Origin: Nocardia africana NBRC 100379
GTDB taxonomy: Bacteria; Actinomycetota; Actinomycetes; Mycobacteriales; Mycobacteriaceae
DNA length: 64,000 nt
Direction: 5' to 3'
Assembly: GCF_001612635.1 (NCBI RefSeq)
Contig: NZ_BDAV01000018.1
Location: 44,630 to 108,629, forward strand
Position numbers and translations under genes: made by a program
The notes under the pieces: generated by a model
What the model was told of the DNA's origin: nothing
Databases searched by the model: none
Seen by the model: the letters and a program-made list of their open reading frames with translations, nothing else
Shown here: one piece after another, positions 43,492 through 52,516 of the stretch
Layout of the letters: the number at the start of each line of letters is the position of its first letter
How positions within the stretch are numbered: position 1 is the first letter of the stretch

Positions 43492-44829
43492 GTGAGTTCT
43501 TCTCCGCGCGCGACCCAGGTAAACGTGCCGGTCTCCGCCCGACTCTTCGAACGCGCCGCCGCGATCATCCCCGGCGGTGTGAACTCGCCTGTGCGGGCCT
43601 TCAATTCGGTCGGCGGCACCCCGCGATTCATCGCTTCGGCGCGCGGGTACACGCTCACCGACGCCGACGGCAACGACTATGTGGACCTCGTGTGTTCCTG
43701 GGGGCCGATGATCCTCGGGCACGCGCATCCGGCCGTCGTGGACGCGGTGCAGCGTGCCGCCACGAGCGGGCTGTCCTTCGGCGCGCCCACCGAGGCCGAG
43801 ATCGAACTGGCCGAGGCGATCGCCGCCCGCGTCGATCCGGTGCAGCGGGTGCGGCTGGTGAACTCCGGCACCGAGGCCACCATGAGCGCGGTGCGGCTGG
43901 CGCGCGGGTTCACCGGGCGCAGCAAGATCGTCAAGTTCGCCGGCTGCTATCACGGCCATGTCGACGCGCTGCTGGCCGATGCCGGCTCGGGTGTCGCCAC
44001 CCTCGGCCTGCCGACCTCGCCGGGCGTGACCGGGGCGCAGGCCTCCGACACCCTGGTACTGCCCTACAACGACCTCGAAGCCGTCGCCACCGCCTTCGCC
44101 GAATATCCGGGGCAGATCGCCGCCGTGATCACCGAGGCGGCCGCGGGCAATATGGGCGCGGTCCCGCCGCTGCCCGGATTCAACGCCGGCCTGCGCGAGC
44201 TGACCAGCCGGCACGGCGCCCTGCTGATCATGGACGAGGTGATGACCGGCTTCCGCGTGAGTGCGGCGGGCTGGTACGGGCGCGATCCGGTCGCGGGCGA
44301 CCTGTACACCTTCGGCAAGGTGATGAGCGGCGGGCTTCCCGCCGCGGCCTTCGGCGGCCGCGCCGAGGTCATGGACCACCTCGCTCCGATCGGGCCGGTC
44401 TATCAGGCCGGCACGCTCTCGGGTAATCCGGTGGCGGTGGCGGCCGGGCTGGCCACGCTGCGCGCCGCCGACGCGGATGTCTACGCCGCTCTCGACCGCA
44501 ATGCCGAGCGCCTGGGATCCCTGATCACCGAGGCTCTGACCACCGCGGGGGTCGCGCACACCGTGCAATTCGCGGGCAATATGGTGAGCGTGTTCTTCGC
44601 CGAGGGTCCGGTTACCGACTACGCCACCGCGAAGGCCACCGCCACCTGGCGCTTCCCGGCCTTCTTCCACGCGCTGCTGGAAGGTGGCGTCTACGCGCCG
44701 CCGAGCCCGTTCGAGGCCTGGTTCGTCTCGGCCGCCCTCGACGAGGACGCATTCGACCGTATCGCTGCCGCACTGCCCGCCGCCGCCGCGGCAGCCGCGG
44801 CCGCCACACCCGAAGGATCCCGCGCGTGA
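43492..44829 (+). CDS. hemL: Glutamate-1-semialdehyde 2,1-aminomutase
   Basis: PLP enzyme that converts GSA (the HemA product) to 5-aminolevulinate. 445 residues from GTG 43492 (VSSSPRATQVNVPVSARLFE). Signatures: IPGGVNSPVRAF, VNSGTEATMSAVRLARG, the PLP stacking region KFAGCYHGHVDALL, IMDEVMTGFR, and the PLP Lys in LYTFGKVMSGGLPAAAFGGR. The C-terminus has an Ala-rich tail. First gene of a six-gene run through ccsB; its stop overlaps the phosphatase start (GTGA). Confidence 0.96.
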   Translation: MSSSPRATQVNVPVSARLFERAAAIIPGGVNSPVRAFNSVGGTPRFIASARGYTLTDADGNDYVDLVCSWGPMILGHAHPAVVDAVQRAATSGLSFGAPTEAEIELAEAIAARVDPVQRVRLVNSGTEATMSAVRLARGFTGRSKIVKFAGCYHGHVDALLADAGSGVATLGLPTSPGVTGAQASDTLVLPYNDLEAVATAFAEYPGQIAAVITEAAAGNMGAVPPLPGFNAGLRELTSRHGALLIMDEVMTGFRVSAAGWYGRDPVAGDLYTFGKVMSGGLPAAAFGGRAEVMDHLAPIGPVYQAGTLSGNPVAVAAGLATLRAADADVYAALDRNAERLGSLITEALTTAGVAHTVQFAGNMVSVFFAEGPVTDYATAKATATWRFPAFFHALLEGGVYAPPSPFEAWFVSAALDEDAFDRIAAALPAAAAAAAAATPEGSRA

Positions 44830-45635
44830 GCGACTCAGATCAGCTCGAATCCGTCACTGCCGCAACAGAATCCCCTTCGCATGAAGAACCGGCGTCGTCC
44901 GGTGCGGCCGCGGCGAACGGGGACACCGAATCGTCGCGGGCGCCCGTTCCCGGCTCGGGAGCCGATGCCGGCAAGATTCCCTCGCTACCCGGTGACGTCG
45001 CCTCGGATACCGAGACCATCGTGCACGTGATGCGCCACGGCGAGGTGCACAACCCCAACGGCATCCTGTACGGCCGCCTGCCCGGCTTCAGTCTCTCGGT
45101 CACGGGTCGTTCGCAGGCGGCGACGGTGGCGCGCACCCTGGCCGATCACGACATCGCCCTGGTGGTGGCCTCGCCACTGCAGCGCGCCCAGGAGACCGCC
45201 GCGCCGATCGCCGGACAGCACGGGCTGATCGTGCGCACCGACGACAACCTCATCGAGGCCGGCAACACCTTCGAGGGGCTGCGGGTGTCGGTCGGCGACG
45301 GCGCGCTGCGCAAGCCGCGGCACTGGTGGAAGTTGCGCGATCCGTTCACCCCGTCGTGGGGTGAGCCGTATCTGCAGATCGCGCATCGCATGCTCGCCGC
45401 CGTGAACAAGGCGCGGGTGGAGGCGGCCGGGCACGAGGCCGTGGTGGTATCGCATCAGCTGCCGGTGTGGACGTTGCGTCGCTTCCTGGAGGGCAAGCGG
45501 CTGTGGCACGATCCACGGCAGCGGCAGTGCTCGCTGGCCTCGCTGACTTCGCTTGTGTACCAAGGCGATACGTTGATCGACATCGTCTACTCCGAGCCGT
45601 CGGGCGGCTCGGACCCCAGGGTGACCGGGGCGTGA
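44826..45635 (+). CDS. Histidine phosphatase family protein (Rv0525-like)
   Basis: 269 residues from GTG 44826. A disordered acidic head of about 60 residues precedes the phosphoglycerate-mutase fold: IVHVMRHGEVHNPNGILYGR (RHG with the phospho-His), VVASPLQRAQETAAPIAG, and the second His in AVVVSHQLPVWTLRRFLEGK. It is coupled on both sides by GTGA overlaps and conserved between hemL and resA in mycobacteria. It is a phosphatase of unknown substrate; the constant neighbourhood suggests a role in heme or cytochrome c assembly. Confidence 0.83.
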   Translation: MSDSDQLESVTAATESPSHEEPASSGAAAANGDTESSRAPVPGSGADAGKIPSLPGDVASDTETIVHVMRHGEVHNPNGILYGRLPGFSLSVTGRSQAATVARTLADHDIALVVASPLQRAQETAAPIAGQHGLIVRTDDNLIEAGNTFEGLRVSVGDGALRKPRHWWKLRDPFTPSWGEPYLQIAHRMLAAVNKARVEAAGHEAVVVSHQLPVWTLRRFLEGKRLWHDPRQRQCSLASLTSLVYQGDTLIDIVYSEPSGGSDPRVTGA

Positions 45636-46240
45636 GCGGGGCGGTCCGGCGTCTGCTGCCGATGCTGCTGGCCTGCGTGGCGGTCGTCGCCGCGCTGGCC
45701 GGTTGTTCGTCGGGTAAGGACGCGGTCGCCCAGGGCGGCACCTTCGATTTCGTCTCACCCGGCGGCAAGACCGATATCCGGTACGACCCACCGGCCGCCC
45801 GCGGCACGATCGGCCACCTCTCGGGACCGAATCTGATGACCGGCAAGACCGTATCGGTCGACGACTTCCCGAATCAGGTCGTCGTGCTGAATCTCTGGGG
45901 ACAGTGGTGCGGGCCGTGCCGGGCCGAAGCACCCGCGCTGGAGCAGGTCTACGAACAGTCCAAGGACAAAGGCGTCGCCTTCCTCGGGATCAATGTGCGT
46001 GATCCGCAACAGGACAAGGCACGCGACTTCGTGACCGACAATCACGTCGGCTATCCCTCCGTCTACGACCCCGAGATGCGCAGCTTGCTGGCGCTCGGGG
46101 GCAAATTTCCCACCAGCGTCATCCCCACCACGCTGGTGCTGGATCGACAGCATCGCGTCGCCGCGGTCTTCCTGCGGTCGTTGCTGGCCGAGGATCTGTT
46201 GCCGGTGGTGAATCAGGTCGCGCAGGAGGGCCGGCAGTGA
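45632..46240 (+). CDS. TlpA/ResA-type thiol-disulfide lipoprotein
   Basis: 202 residues from GTG 45632. The signal peptide ends in a lipobox (LAGC, about residue 23: AALAGCSSGK). The thioredoxin domain has VVLNLWGQWCGPCRAEAPAL (CGPC redox pair), INVRDPQQDKARDF and the cis-Pro in FPTSVIPTTLVLD. In System II cytochrome c maturation ResA reduces the apocytochrome CxxCH thiols outside the membrane, with electrons from CcdA, which is encoded next. Stop overlaps the ccdA start by GTGA. Confidence 0.9.
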   Translation: MSGAVRRLLPMLLACVAVVAALAGCSSGKDAVAQGGTFDFVSPGGKTDIRYDPPAARGTIGHLSGPNLMTGKTVSVDDFPNQVVVLNLWGQWCGPCRAEAPALEQVYEQSKDKGVAFLGINVRDPQQDKARDFVTDNHVGYPSVYDPEMRSLLALGGKFPTSVIPTTLVLDRQHRVAAVFLRSLLAEDLLPVVNQVAQEGRQ

Positions 46241-47112
46241 CGGCTCTGGCAGCGCCGGCGTTGGCGTCCCCGGCGGTGGCTTCTCCGGCGTTGCCGGCAT
46301 TGGCTTCGGTCGGTGAATCGTTCCAGCAGACCGCGGCCACCGGGCCGCTGCTGCTGGCGTTGGGCGCCTGCCTGCTCGCCGGACTGGTCTCGTTCGCGTC
46401 GCCGTGTGTGGTGCCGCTGGTGCCGGGATATCTGTCGTATCTGGCCGGGCTCGTGGGCGCCGAAGCGCCGCCGGTCACCGTGGACGAAGCCCAGGGCAAG
46501 GGCGCGGCCGTCGCGCTGCGCACCGGCCGGATGCGGGTCGCGGGTGCGGCCGGGCTCTTCGTCGCCGGTTTCACCGTCGTGTTCGTGCTGGCCTCGGCCA
46601 CGGTCTTCGGGGTCATCCAGACCCTCAACGTCAATCGTGAACTGCTGCAACGCATCGGCGGTGTGGTGACGATCGTGATGGGGCTGGTGTTCCTCGGCCT
46701 GGTGCCGATGTTGCAGCGCGACACCAGAATGCATCCGCGCCGGCTCACCGGAATCGTCGGCGCACCGCTGCTGGGCGCGGTCTTCGCCCTCGGCTGGACG
46801 CCGTGCCTGGGCCCGACGCTCTCCGGCGTGATGGCGGTATCCGCCGGGACCGAGGGCGCGACGGCCGCTCGCGGTGTCGCGCTGATCGTGGCGTACTGCC
46901 TCGGTCTCGGCCTGCCGTTCGTGATTCTCGCGTTCGGGTCCGCCACCGCGCTGCGCGGAGTCGGCTGGCTCCGGCGCAATTCGCGCACCATCCAGATCAT
47001 CGGCGGCATCCTGCTCGTGGTGGTCGGCATCGCACTGGTCACCGGGATGTGGGATCAGTTCGTCGGATGGATCCGCAATGTTTTCGTCTCCCAGGTAACC
47101 CTGCCGATCTGA
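46237..47112 (+). CDS. ccdA: Cytochrome c biogenesis protein CcdA/CcsX
   Basis: Integral membrane thiol transporter that passes electrons from thioredoxin to ResA. 291 residues, six hydrophobic helices. The two conserved cysteines are in SFASPCVVPLVPGYLSYLAG (helix 1) and GWTPCLGPTLSGV (helix 4). An Ala/Pro-rich N-terminal extension of about 30 residues (ALASPAVASPALPALASVG) is unusual and may be a cleavable or extracytoplasmic segment. Coupled to the resA-like gene upstream (GTGA) and five bases before resB. Confidence 0.93.
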   Translation: MTALAAPALASPAVASPALPALASVGESFQQTAATGPLLLALGACLLAGLVSFASPCVVPLVPGYLSYLAGLVGAEAPPVTVDEAQGKGAAVALRTGRMRVAGAAGLFVAGFTVVFVLASATVFGVIQTLNVNRELLQRIGGVVTIVMGLVFLGLVPMLQRDTRMHPRRLTGIVGAPLLGAVFALGWTPCLGPTLSGVMAVSAGTEGATAARGVALIVAYCLGLGLPFVILAFGSATALRGVGWLRRNSRTIQIIGGILLVVVGIALVTGMWDQFVGWIRNVFVSQVTLPI

Positions 47113-47117
47113 GCCCC

Positions 47118-48821
47118 ATGACTGCCACGATGACGCCCCCGTCCACCGCCGCGAAGCCGCCGCGCCAGTCGCTGCCGCGCCGCGCGTTCGCGCTGCTGCG
47201 CAACGCGTGGCGCGGATTGACCAGTATGCGCACGGCGCTCATGCTGCTGTTCCTGCTGGCGCTGGCGGCGATTCCGGGGGCGTTGCTGCCGCAGCGCAGT
47301 CTCAACCCGCAGAAAGTCGACAAGTACATCGCCGATCGCGGCACCCTCGGTCCGTGGATGGACCGGCTGCAGCTGTTCGACGTGTTCTCCAGCTTCTGGT
47401 TCACCGCGATCTACGCTCTGCTGTTCGTCTCGCTGGTCGGCTGCATCGTGCCGCGCGTCTTCGACCACTACAAGGCGCTGCGCACACCGCCGGTCATGGT
47501 GCCGCGCAACCTGTCCCGGCTGCCGCACCACGCCGCGACCACCACCGGTGACACACCCGCCGAGGCGATCGAGCAGGCGCGGCGCGGGCTGCGCGGCTGG
47601 CGCACCGTGGTGCGCGACGGTTCCGAGGCGCGCAACGGCCGTCCCGGTGAGGTGACGCTCTCGGCGGAGAAGGGTTATCTGCGCGAGCTCGGCAATCTGG
47701 TCTTCCACCTGGCGCTGGTCGGCCTGCTGGTCGCGGTGGCGGCGGGCAAATTGTTCGGTTACGAGGGCAACGTGATCGTCGTCGCCGACGGCGGTCCCGG
47801 ATTCTGCACCACCTCACCGGCGGTCTTCGATTCCTTCAAGGCCGGCCGGGTCAACGACGGCACCGGGCTGACCCCGGTCTGCGTGCGGGTCAAGGACTTC
47901 AAGGCCGACTATCTGCCCAACGGCCAGGCCGAGATGTTCACCGCGAACATCTCCTATCAGACCGGCGATGATCTGGCAACCGACACCTGGCGGGACACCA
48001 CCATCCAGGTCAACCATCCGCTGCGCGTCGCCGGAGACCGCGTCTACCTGCAAGGACACGGGTACGCGCCGACGTTCACCGTCACCTACCCGAACGGCCA
48101 GAAGCGCACCGAGACCATCCAGTGGCGGCCCGACGACGGCGCCACCTTCCTGTCCAGCGGTGTGATGCGGTTCGACCCGCCGGGTGGCATGTACGGCAGC
48201 GAGGACGAGCGCCGCAAGAACCAGATCGCGATCGAGGGCCTGTTCGCCCCCACCGCGCTGATGCACGGCAGCCTGCTGACCTCGTCGTATCCGGGTCTGA
48301 CCGATCCGGCGGTGGCGATCGACATCTATCGCGGCGAGACCGGACTCGACACCGGGCGCGCGCAGTCGCTGTTCTCCCTCGATCCGGAGATGATCAAACA
48401 GGGCCGGTTGACGAAGCAGCAGCGCGTCAATCTGCGGCCCGGTGAATCGGCCACCTTGGCCGACGGCACCAAGGTCACCTTCGACGGTGCGCAGCAGTAT
48501 GCGAATCTGCAGGTCTCCCACGACCCGGCGCAGAACTGGGTGCTGGTGTGCGCGTTGACGATGATGGCCGGGCTGCTCGTCTCGCTGGTGGTGAAGCGGC
48601 GGCGGATCTGGTTGCGCGCCTATCCGGAAGGCCCGGACGCGGGCGGTTCCGGTGAACGACGTACTGTAGTAGAAATGGGTGGGCTGGCCCGCACCGACCA
48701 GGCGGGTTGGGGCGGCGAGTTCGACCGCTTGCTGACGCGGCTGCTGGGCTCCGATCGCACCGACATCGGCAGCCCCACGGATCAGCGCCCGGTCGCCCGG
48801 ACCGAGAGCACGGGAGAGTGA
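47118..48821 (+). CDS. resB: Cytochrome c biogenesis protein ResB
   Basis: 567 residues from ATG 47118. Three N-terminal membrane helices (ALMLLFLLALAAIPGALL; FTAIYALLFVSLVGCIV; LVFHLALVGLLVAVAAGKLF), a large extracytoplasmic domain (about residues 215-475) and a final helix (WVLVCALTMMAGLLVSLVV). ResB with CcsB forms the heme exporter and holocytochrome c synthase. Family signatures include PQRSLNPQKVDKYI near helix 1 and YPNGQKRTETIQW. It sits between ccdA and ccsB, the standard System II order. Its stop overlaps an alternative ccsB GTG. Confidence 0.92.
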   Translation: MTATMTPPSTAAKPPRQSLPRRAFALLRNAWRGLTSMRTALMLLFLLALAAIPGALLPQRSLNPQKVDKYIADRGTLGPWMDRLQLFDVFSSFWFTAIYALLFVSLVGCIVPRVFDHYKALRTPPVMVPRNLSRLPHHAATTTGDTPAEAIEQARRGLRGWRTVVRDGSEARNGRPGEVTLSAEKGYLRELGNLVFHLALVGLLVAVAAGKLFGYEGNVIVVADGGPGFCTTSPAVFDSFKAGRVNDGTGLTPVCVRVKDFKADYLPNGQAEMFTANISYQTGDDLATDTWRDTTIQVNHPLRVAGDRVYLQGHGYAPTFTVTYPNGQKRTETIQWRPDDGATFLSSGVMRFDPPGGMYGSEDERRKNQIAIEGLFAPTALMHGSLLTSSYPGLTDPAVAIDIYRGETGLDTGRAQSLFSLDPEMIKQGRLTKQQRVNLRPGESATLADGTKVTFDGAQQYANLQVSHDPAQNWVLVCALTMMAGLLVSLVVKRRRIWLRAYPEGPDAGGSGERRTVVEMGGLARTDQAGWGGEFDRLLTRLLGSDRTDIGSPTDQRPVARTESTGE

Positions 48822-48823
48822 AC

Positions 48824-49816
48824 ATGCCGATCGACGAAACACTCGCCGGTTACAGCAATCTCGCCTTCAAGACGGCGTTCGTCGTCTATCTGCTGGTGCT
48901 GGCGATGCTGATCGTGCAGTACGCCTCGGCGAAGAAGAAGGTGACCAGCGCGCAGGAGCGTGAGCGCGAACTGGTCGGCGTCGGCGCCTCCGGTGGCGCG
49001 AGCGCGGACCGGCCGATCGTGCCCGGCAAGCTGGAGCCCGCCCCGAAGCGTTCGCTGGCGGAGCAACTCGGCAATATGGCGTTCGCGGTCGTCTTCGTCG
49101 CGATCGGCCTGCATCTGGCCTCGATCGTGTTGCGCGGCTTCGCGACCCACCGCTTCCCGCTCGGCAACATGTACGAGTTCATCACCATGGCGACCGCGGC
49201 CGCGATGGTCACCGGCCTGGTGTTCATCCACGATCGCCGGTACCGCGCGATGTGGGTCTTCCTGCTGGTTCCGGTGCTGATCCTGATGTTCCTGGCCGGC
49301 CAGGTGCTCTATGCCGACGCCGCGCCCGTGGTTCCGGCGCTGAAGTCGTACTGGCTGCCGATCCACGTCACCATCGTCAGCGTCGGCAGCGGCATCTTCA
49401 TGCTCTCCGGCGTGGCGAGCCTGCTGTTCCTGCTGCGTATGTACCAGCCGGAAGGCCAGGAATCGAGCAACCCGCTCGGCGCCCTCGCCCGCCGCCTCCC
49501 CGACGCCCGCACCCTCGACCGCCTCGCCTACCGCACGACGGTCGTGGCCTTCCCCCTCTTCGGCACCGGCATCATCCTCGGCGCCATCTGGGCCGAAAGC
49601 GCGTGGGGCCGCTTCTGGGGCTGGGACCCGAAGGAAACCGTCTCCTTCATCGCCTGGGTCATCTACGCCGCCTACCTGCACGCCCGCGCGACCTCCGGCT
49701 GGCGCGAAACCAAGGCCGCCTGGATCAACGTGGCCGGTTTCGTCGCGATGCTGTTCAACTTGTTCATCATCAACATCGTGGTGAGCGGGTTGCACTCGTA
49801 CGCGGGACTCAACTAG
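48824..49816 (+). CDS. ccsB: Cytochrome c biogenesis protein CcsB (CcsA-type)
   Basis: 330 residues from ATG 48824, with GGGAGA upstream; a GTG at 48818 overlapping the resB stop is an alternative. About eight helices, with the tryptophan-rich heme-handling loop WGRFWGWDPKETVSFIAWVI and conserved heme-binding His in the LPIHVTIVSVGSG helix and in AAYLHARAT. Works with ResB to export heme and attach it to apocytochrome c. Last gene of the hemL-to-ccsB run; the 3' end overlaps the convergent acyltransferase gene by eight bases. Confidence 0.94.
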   Translation: MPIDETLAGYSNLAFKTAFVVYLLVLAMLIVQYASAKKKVTSAQERERELVGVGASGGASADRPIVPGKLEPAPKRSLAEQLGNMAFAVVFVAIGLHLASIVLRGFATHRFPLGNMYEFITMATAAAMVTGLVFIHDRRYRAMWVFLLVPVLILMFLAGQVLYADAAPVVPALKSYWLPIHVTIVSVGSGIFMLSGVASLLFLLRMYQPEGQESSNPLGALARRLPDARTLDRLAYRTTVVAFPLFGTGIILGAIWAESAWGRFWGWDPKETVSFIAWVIYAAYLHARATSGWRETKAAWINVAGFVAMLFNLFIINIVVSGLHSYAGLN

Positions 49817-51182
49817 TTTCACCCAGTTCGAGGACGGCGTGGAAGCCTTCGGCGAGGCAGTCGGTGAAGACTTCCACGTCGGGCACGGCGGCGGTGTCGG
49901 TGTTGATGCCCACGCAGCAGGTATCGGCGTGTGAGATGAGGGTGACGTTGAAGGCCGTGCCGATGGTGGGGCCGAAGGCGTACATTCGCTCGACCGCTGC
50001 GCCGGCGATGTAGATCGGCACGGGGGAGCCGGGGACGTCCGAGGCGACGAAGTCCACGTGCTCGAGCATCGCGGTGACGATGGCGACGGGTAGCCGGTTG
50101 AGCGTGGCGGCGACGGCGGCCGAATAGGGGATCGCCGGTTCGTGCAGCCAGCCGACGACCATCGCGTCCAGCACGGGCATCAGCGCGGCCGGGTCGGTCA
50201 TGCCGGCCGGCAGCACGAATCTGACCAGCGTGATGCGATTCCCGCCGATCGGGTCGGTGTCCTTGCGCACGCTGACCGGCATGGTGACCCGCAGCCGCTC
50301 GACTTCCGACCCGTGCAGTTCGTGATAGCGGTGCAGCCCGATGACCACCCCGGCCAGGAAGGCGTCGTTGAGGGTGCAGCCGACCGTGTGCGCGGCGCGG
50401 CGCAGCGGTTCGAGCGGGACGTCGAGGGTCGAAAGATGGCGCCCCAGACCACGTTTCGTCATCACGGGGGAGAGTGTGCCGACCACCGGTCGCGCCAGCT
50501 TGCCGATCGAGACGGCCAGCCTCACTCCGTCGCGCACAGTCCCCACCGGGTCGGTGAGGGCGTGGCGGGCCAGCGGCAGCACATGCGCGAGGCCGCCGCG
50601 CAGCAACTCCGACCCCACCGCCCAGTTCCATCCGAGGATGTCGGCCAGCCCACCGCGGGTTGCCGGAGCGGGCTCGGGATCCGGACGAGGTTCGCCGCCG
50701 GAACGGGTGAAATCGACGATCTCGTTGGCCAATTGGATGCCGCCCAAGCCGTCGGTCAGGCAGTGATGCACCTTGAGCACCAGCGCGCCGCCACCACCGG
50801 TCACATCGCCGAGCACGGTCACCTGCCACAGCGGGCGGACCGGGTCGAAGGCCGTCATGGCCTCGACGCGGGCGAATTCGAACACCGCCGTCCGGTCGAC
50901 CGCGGCTGGTAAAGCGACCCGCCGCATATGCCAGGACAGGTCGAAGTCGGGATCGGCTTCCCAGCGCGGCGGCGCGAGCCCGGCCGGCAGGGCGACCAGC
51001 CGATCGCGGAAGCGGGGCGCCACCCGGGTGCCGCGATCGATGGCCCGCACCAGTCGTTCCCAGTCGGGCTCCGCGTCGAGCATCACGACCGAGACGATCG
51101 TCGAGCGCAGGATCGCGTCGCGCTCCATACTCCACGAGAACAGGTCGGACTGGCTGAGGTGAGATTCGCGCGTGTCCGTCAT
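49809..51182 (-). CDS. Wax ester synthase / diacylglycerol acyltransferase family protein
   Basis: 457 residues from ATG 51182 (MTDTRESHLSQSDLFSWSME). The acyl-CoA:alcohol acyltransferase active site HHxxxDG is LKVHHCLTDGLGG, followed by a second domain with VRKDTDPIGGNRITLVRFVL (the PLW/ND-type region) and IYIAGAAVERMYAFGPTIG. It makes triacylglycerol or wax esters from acyl-CoA, storage lipids common in Nocardia and Rhodococcus. Convergent with ccsB and the first gene of the accessory block; several paralogues are usual in these genomes. Confidence 0.9.
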   Translation of the reverse strand: MTDTRESHLSQSDLFSWSMERDAILRSTIVSVVMLDAEPDWERLVRAIDRGTRVAPRFRDRLVALPAGLAPPRWEADPDFDLSWHMRRVALPAAVDRTAVFEFARVEAMTAFDPVRPLWQVTVLGDVTGGGGALVLKVHHCLTDGLGGIQLANEIVDFTRSGGEPRPDPEPAPATRGGLADILGWNWAVGSELLRGGLAHVLPLARHALTDPVGTVRDGVRLAVSIGKLARPVVGTLSPVMTKRGLGRHLSTLDVPLEPLRRAAHTVGCTLNDAFLAGVVIGLHRYHELHGSEVERLRVTMPVSVRKDTDPIGGNRITLVRFVLPAGMTDPAALMPVLDAMVVGWLHEPAIPYSAAVAATLNRLPVAIVTAMLEHVDFVASDVPGSPVPIYIAGAAVERMYAFGPTIGTAFNVTLISHADTCCVGINTDTAAVPDVEVFTDCLAEGFHAVLELGETS

Positions 51183-51640
51183 CGGCTTGCCTTCGCTGAG
51201 GACCGGCGCCGTGATCGCCGCGGATACGACTCCCGGGGCCGCTCGTGTCTCGACCGTATTCACCGCACCCTTCGTGCCGGTAGGGCCGAACGTCGGTGCC
51301 GCCGTGACCGAAGGACTCGTGCCGGTCCGGGCCGTCGGCGGGCAGCTACGAGGCGCGTCGGCTTACTCTGCCGTCCTCGCGGCTGTCGGGTGAGGCGCGG
51401 TCAGCGCGGGTGTGGGTTCTGCCGGCTTCGCGCGGTGCGGTATGTGGGTCGGCGGTGCGCGATAACCCTCGGTCCGTGTGGCGCAATCTTGCGATCTCGT
51501 GCCGGGAATCGGGAAGGTGGAGGCAAATGCGGTCAAGGCGGCGTCAACCTGCGTAGACACGGATGTGGGCGTGTACCTGCGGGGTTGCGGCCCGGGGTCG
51601 ACAGGGAGGTAACGATTCATTGCAATCGCATTAATGCGAC
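51183..51640. other. Non-coding stretch upstream of the acyltransferase gene
   Basis: 458 bases with no supportable gene. It should carry the acyltransferase promoter on the minus strand; at its right end lies the perfect 14-base palindrome at 51626-51639. Confidence 0.5.
51626..51639. repeat. Perfect 14-bp palindrome TCGCATTAATGCGA
   Basis: Self-complementary 14-base sequence in a locally AT-rich patch just beyond the stop of the small minus-strand gene at 51641. Purpose unknown. Confidence 0.6.
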
Positions 51641-51979
51641 CTAACCGGAGGGCTGATACCGGTTACGGTGTTGGCGCGAAGGTTGCCCTCCCTGGGGAGC
51701 GGATACGTCGGCCTTCGTTGGTAGGGGATGAACCGGTGCCCCACTTCTGTGGGTCTGAGCCGCCCAGCGGGTGGGGCACTGCCCTCCTCTCGCGCGGACG
51801 TCCTCCGAGGGTGGCCGCGGGCGGTCACTGCGTCGCGCCGGCCGGAACAAGGTTTCGCCTGTACAGGTCGGCCAGCATGCGGCCCAGAGCAATACGGTTG
51901 CCGGGAGACCCGCGGCGATCAGCAGGCCGATCACCGGATCGTCGCCGCGACGGCGCGACCACGCGGGCTCAGCTGCCAT
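51641..51979 (-). CDS. Small putative membrane protein in the overlapping cluster
   Basis: 112 residues from ATG 51979, whose start overlaps the 3' end of the winged-helix gene by 49 bases in another frame. One membrane helix (VIGLLIAAGLPATVLLWAAC) near the N-terminus, then a basic, Pro/Arg-rich tail. I do not recognise a family. The overlap pattern copies the one between the two upstream genes, which supports a real operon, but the tail is low in complexity and the call is tentative. Confidence 0.4.
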   Translation of the reverse strand: MAAEPAWSRRRGDDPVIGLLIAAGLPATVLLWAACWPTCTGETLFRPARRSDRPRPPSEDVRARGGQCPTRWAAQTHRSGAPVHPLPTKADVSAPQGGQPSRQHRNRYQPSG

Positions 51980-52191
51980 CGGCAGCGGTCCCGGCTCGGG
52001 ACGATCAGACCGCGCGCGTGCAGGCGGGCCAGGGCGTTGCGAACGCTTCGCGTCGTGTGCGCCGTGGCGCGTTGCAGCTGGTCGGTGGTGAGCAGACCGC
52101 CCGGCGCGAGCGTGCGCAGGACGGCGCGCTCGCTCGGAGTCACGCCGGGGCTCCGGATGCGCTCCACCGTGCGAAAGACAAGCGAGGACAC
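51931..52191 (-). CDS. Small winged-helix DNA-binding protein
   Basis: 86 residues from GTG 52191 (VSSLVFRTVERIRSPGVTPS). The body is a MarR/ArsR-like winged helix: RAVLRTLAPGGLLTTDQLQR, a recognition helix ATAHTTRSVRNALARLHARG, and a wing LIVPSRDRCRWQLSPRG. Overlaps the upstream 101-residue gene by 52 bases and the downstream gene by 49 bases, in different frames. Probably a local regulator in an accessory cluster divergent from the XRE gene. Confidence 0.6.
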   Translation of the reverse strand: MSSLVFRTVERIRSPGVTPSERAVLRTLAPGGLLTTDQLQRATAHTTRSVRNALARLHARGLIVPSRDRCRWQLSPRGRAVAATIR

Positions 52192-52445
52192 GCTGTTTCG
52201 ACGTCCGCGAGGTGCATGATCAGGTCGAGCGTGCGGGCGTCGAGGTGGGCGGGTGCAGGCATGACGATCGCATCCACATCGGCGGTGCGGATCTGGTCGA
52301 TCAGCGGAATCGTCCGATGCGGGACTGGCCAGAGCAGTGTGTAACCGAGGTGGCGCGCGAGCCGTTTCACCTGTGCCGCATCCCAATTCGGCGCCGTGCT
52401 GACCTCCGGATCGATCCAGGCCAGCGCTGTCGGACGTGTTCTCAT
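52140..52445 (-). CDS. Unrecognised 101-residue protein, resolvase-like flavour
   Basis: ATG 52445; MRTRPTALAWIDPEVSTAPN opens the protein, followed by a segment QVKRLARHLGYTLLWPVPHR and TADVDAIVMPAPAHLDARTL then DLIMHLADVETACPRLSFAR. The pattern (position-helix plus D-V-D-A-I-V strand and HLxxxDLxxLxxLADV) recalls the N-terminal fold of serine recombinases, but the catalytic Ser is absent, so it is at best a degenerate relative. First gene of the small cluster that is divergent from the XRE regulator; the intergenic control region is 52446-52551. Confidence 0.5.
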   Translation of the reverse strand: MRTRPTALAWIDPEVSTAPNWDAAQVKRLARHLGYTLLWPVPHRTIPLIDQIRTADVDAIVMPAPAHLDARTLDLIMHLADVETACPRLSFARWSASGAPA

Positions 52446-52516
52446 CCCTACCCCTCCTGTCTGTGTATGTCAGATTCGGCGCAGGTAGGAGGCCCGAGGG
52501 CCAGTGAAGGGACAGG

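Noticed and set aside
51172..51393. A 73-codon plus-strand frame antisense to the acyltransferase start region
   Set aside because: No ribosome site; composition and position look like a shadow of the upstream leader.
51634..52344. A plus-strand open frame of 236 codons through the small-gene cluster
   Set aside because: Arg/Ala-rich translation without domain features; the minus-strand genes have better starts and a clear winged helix.
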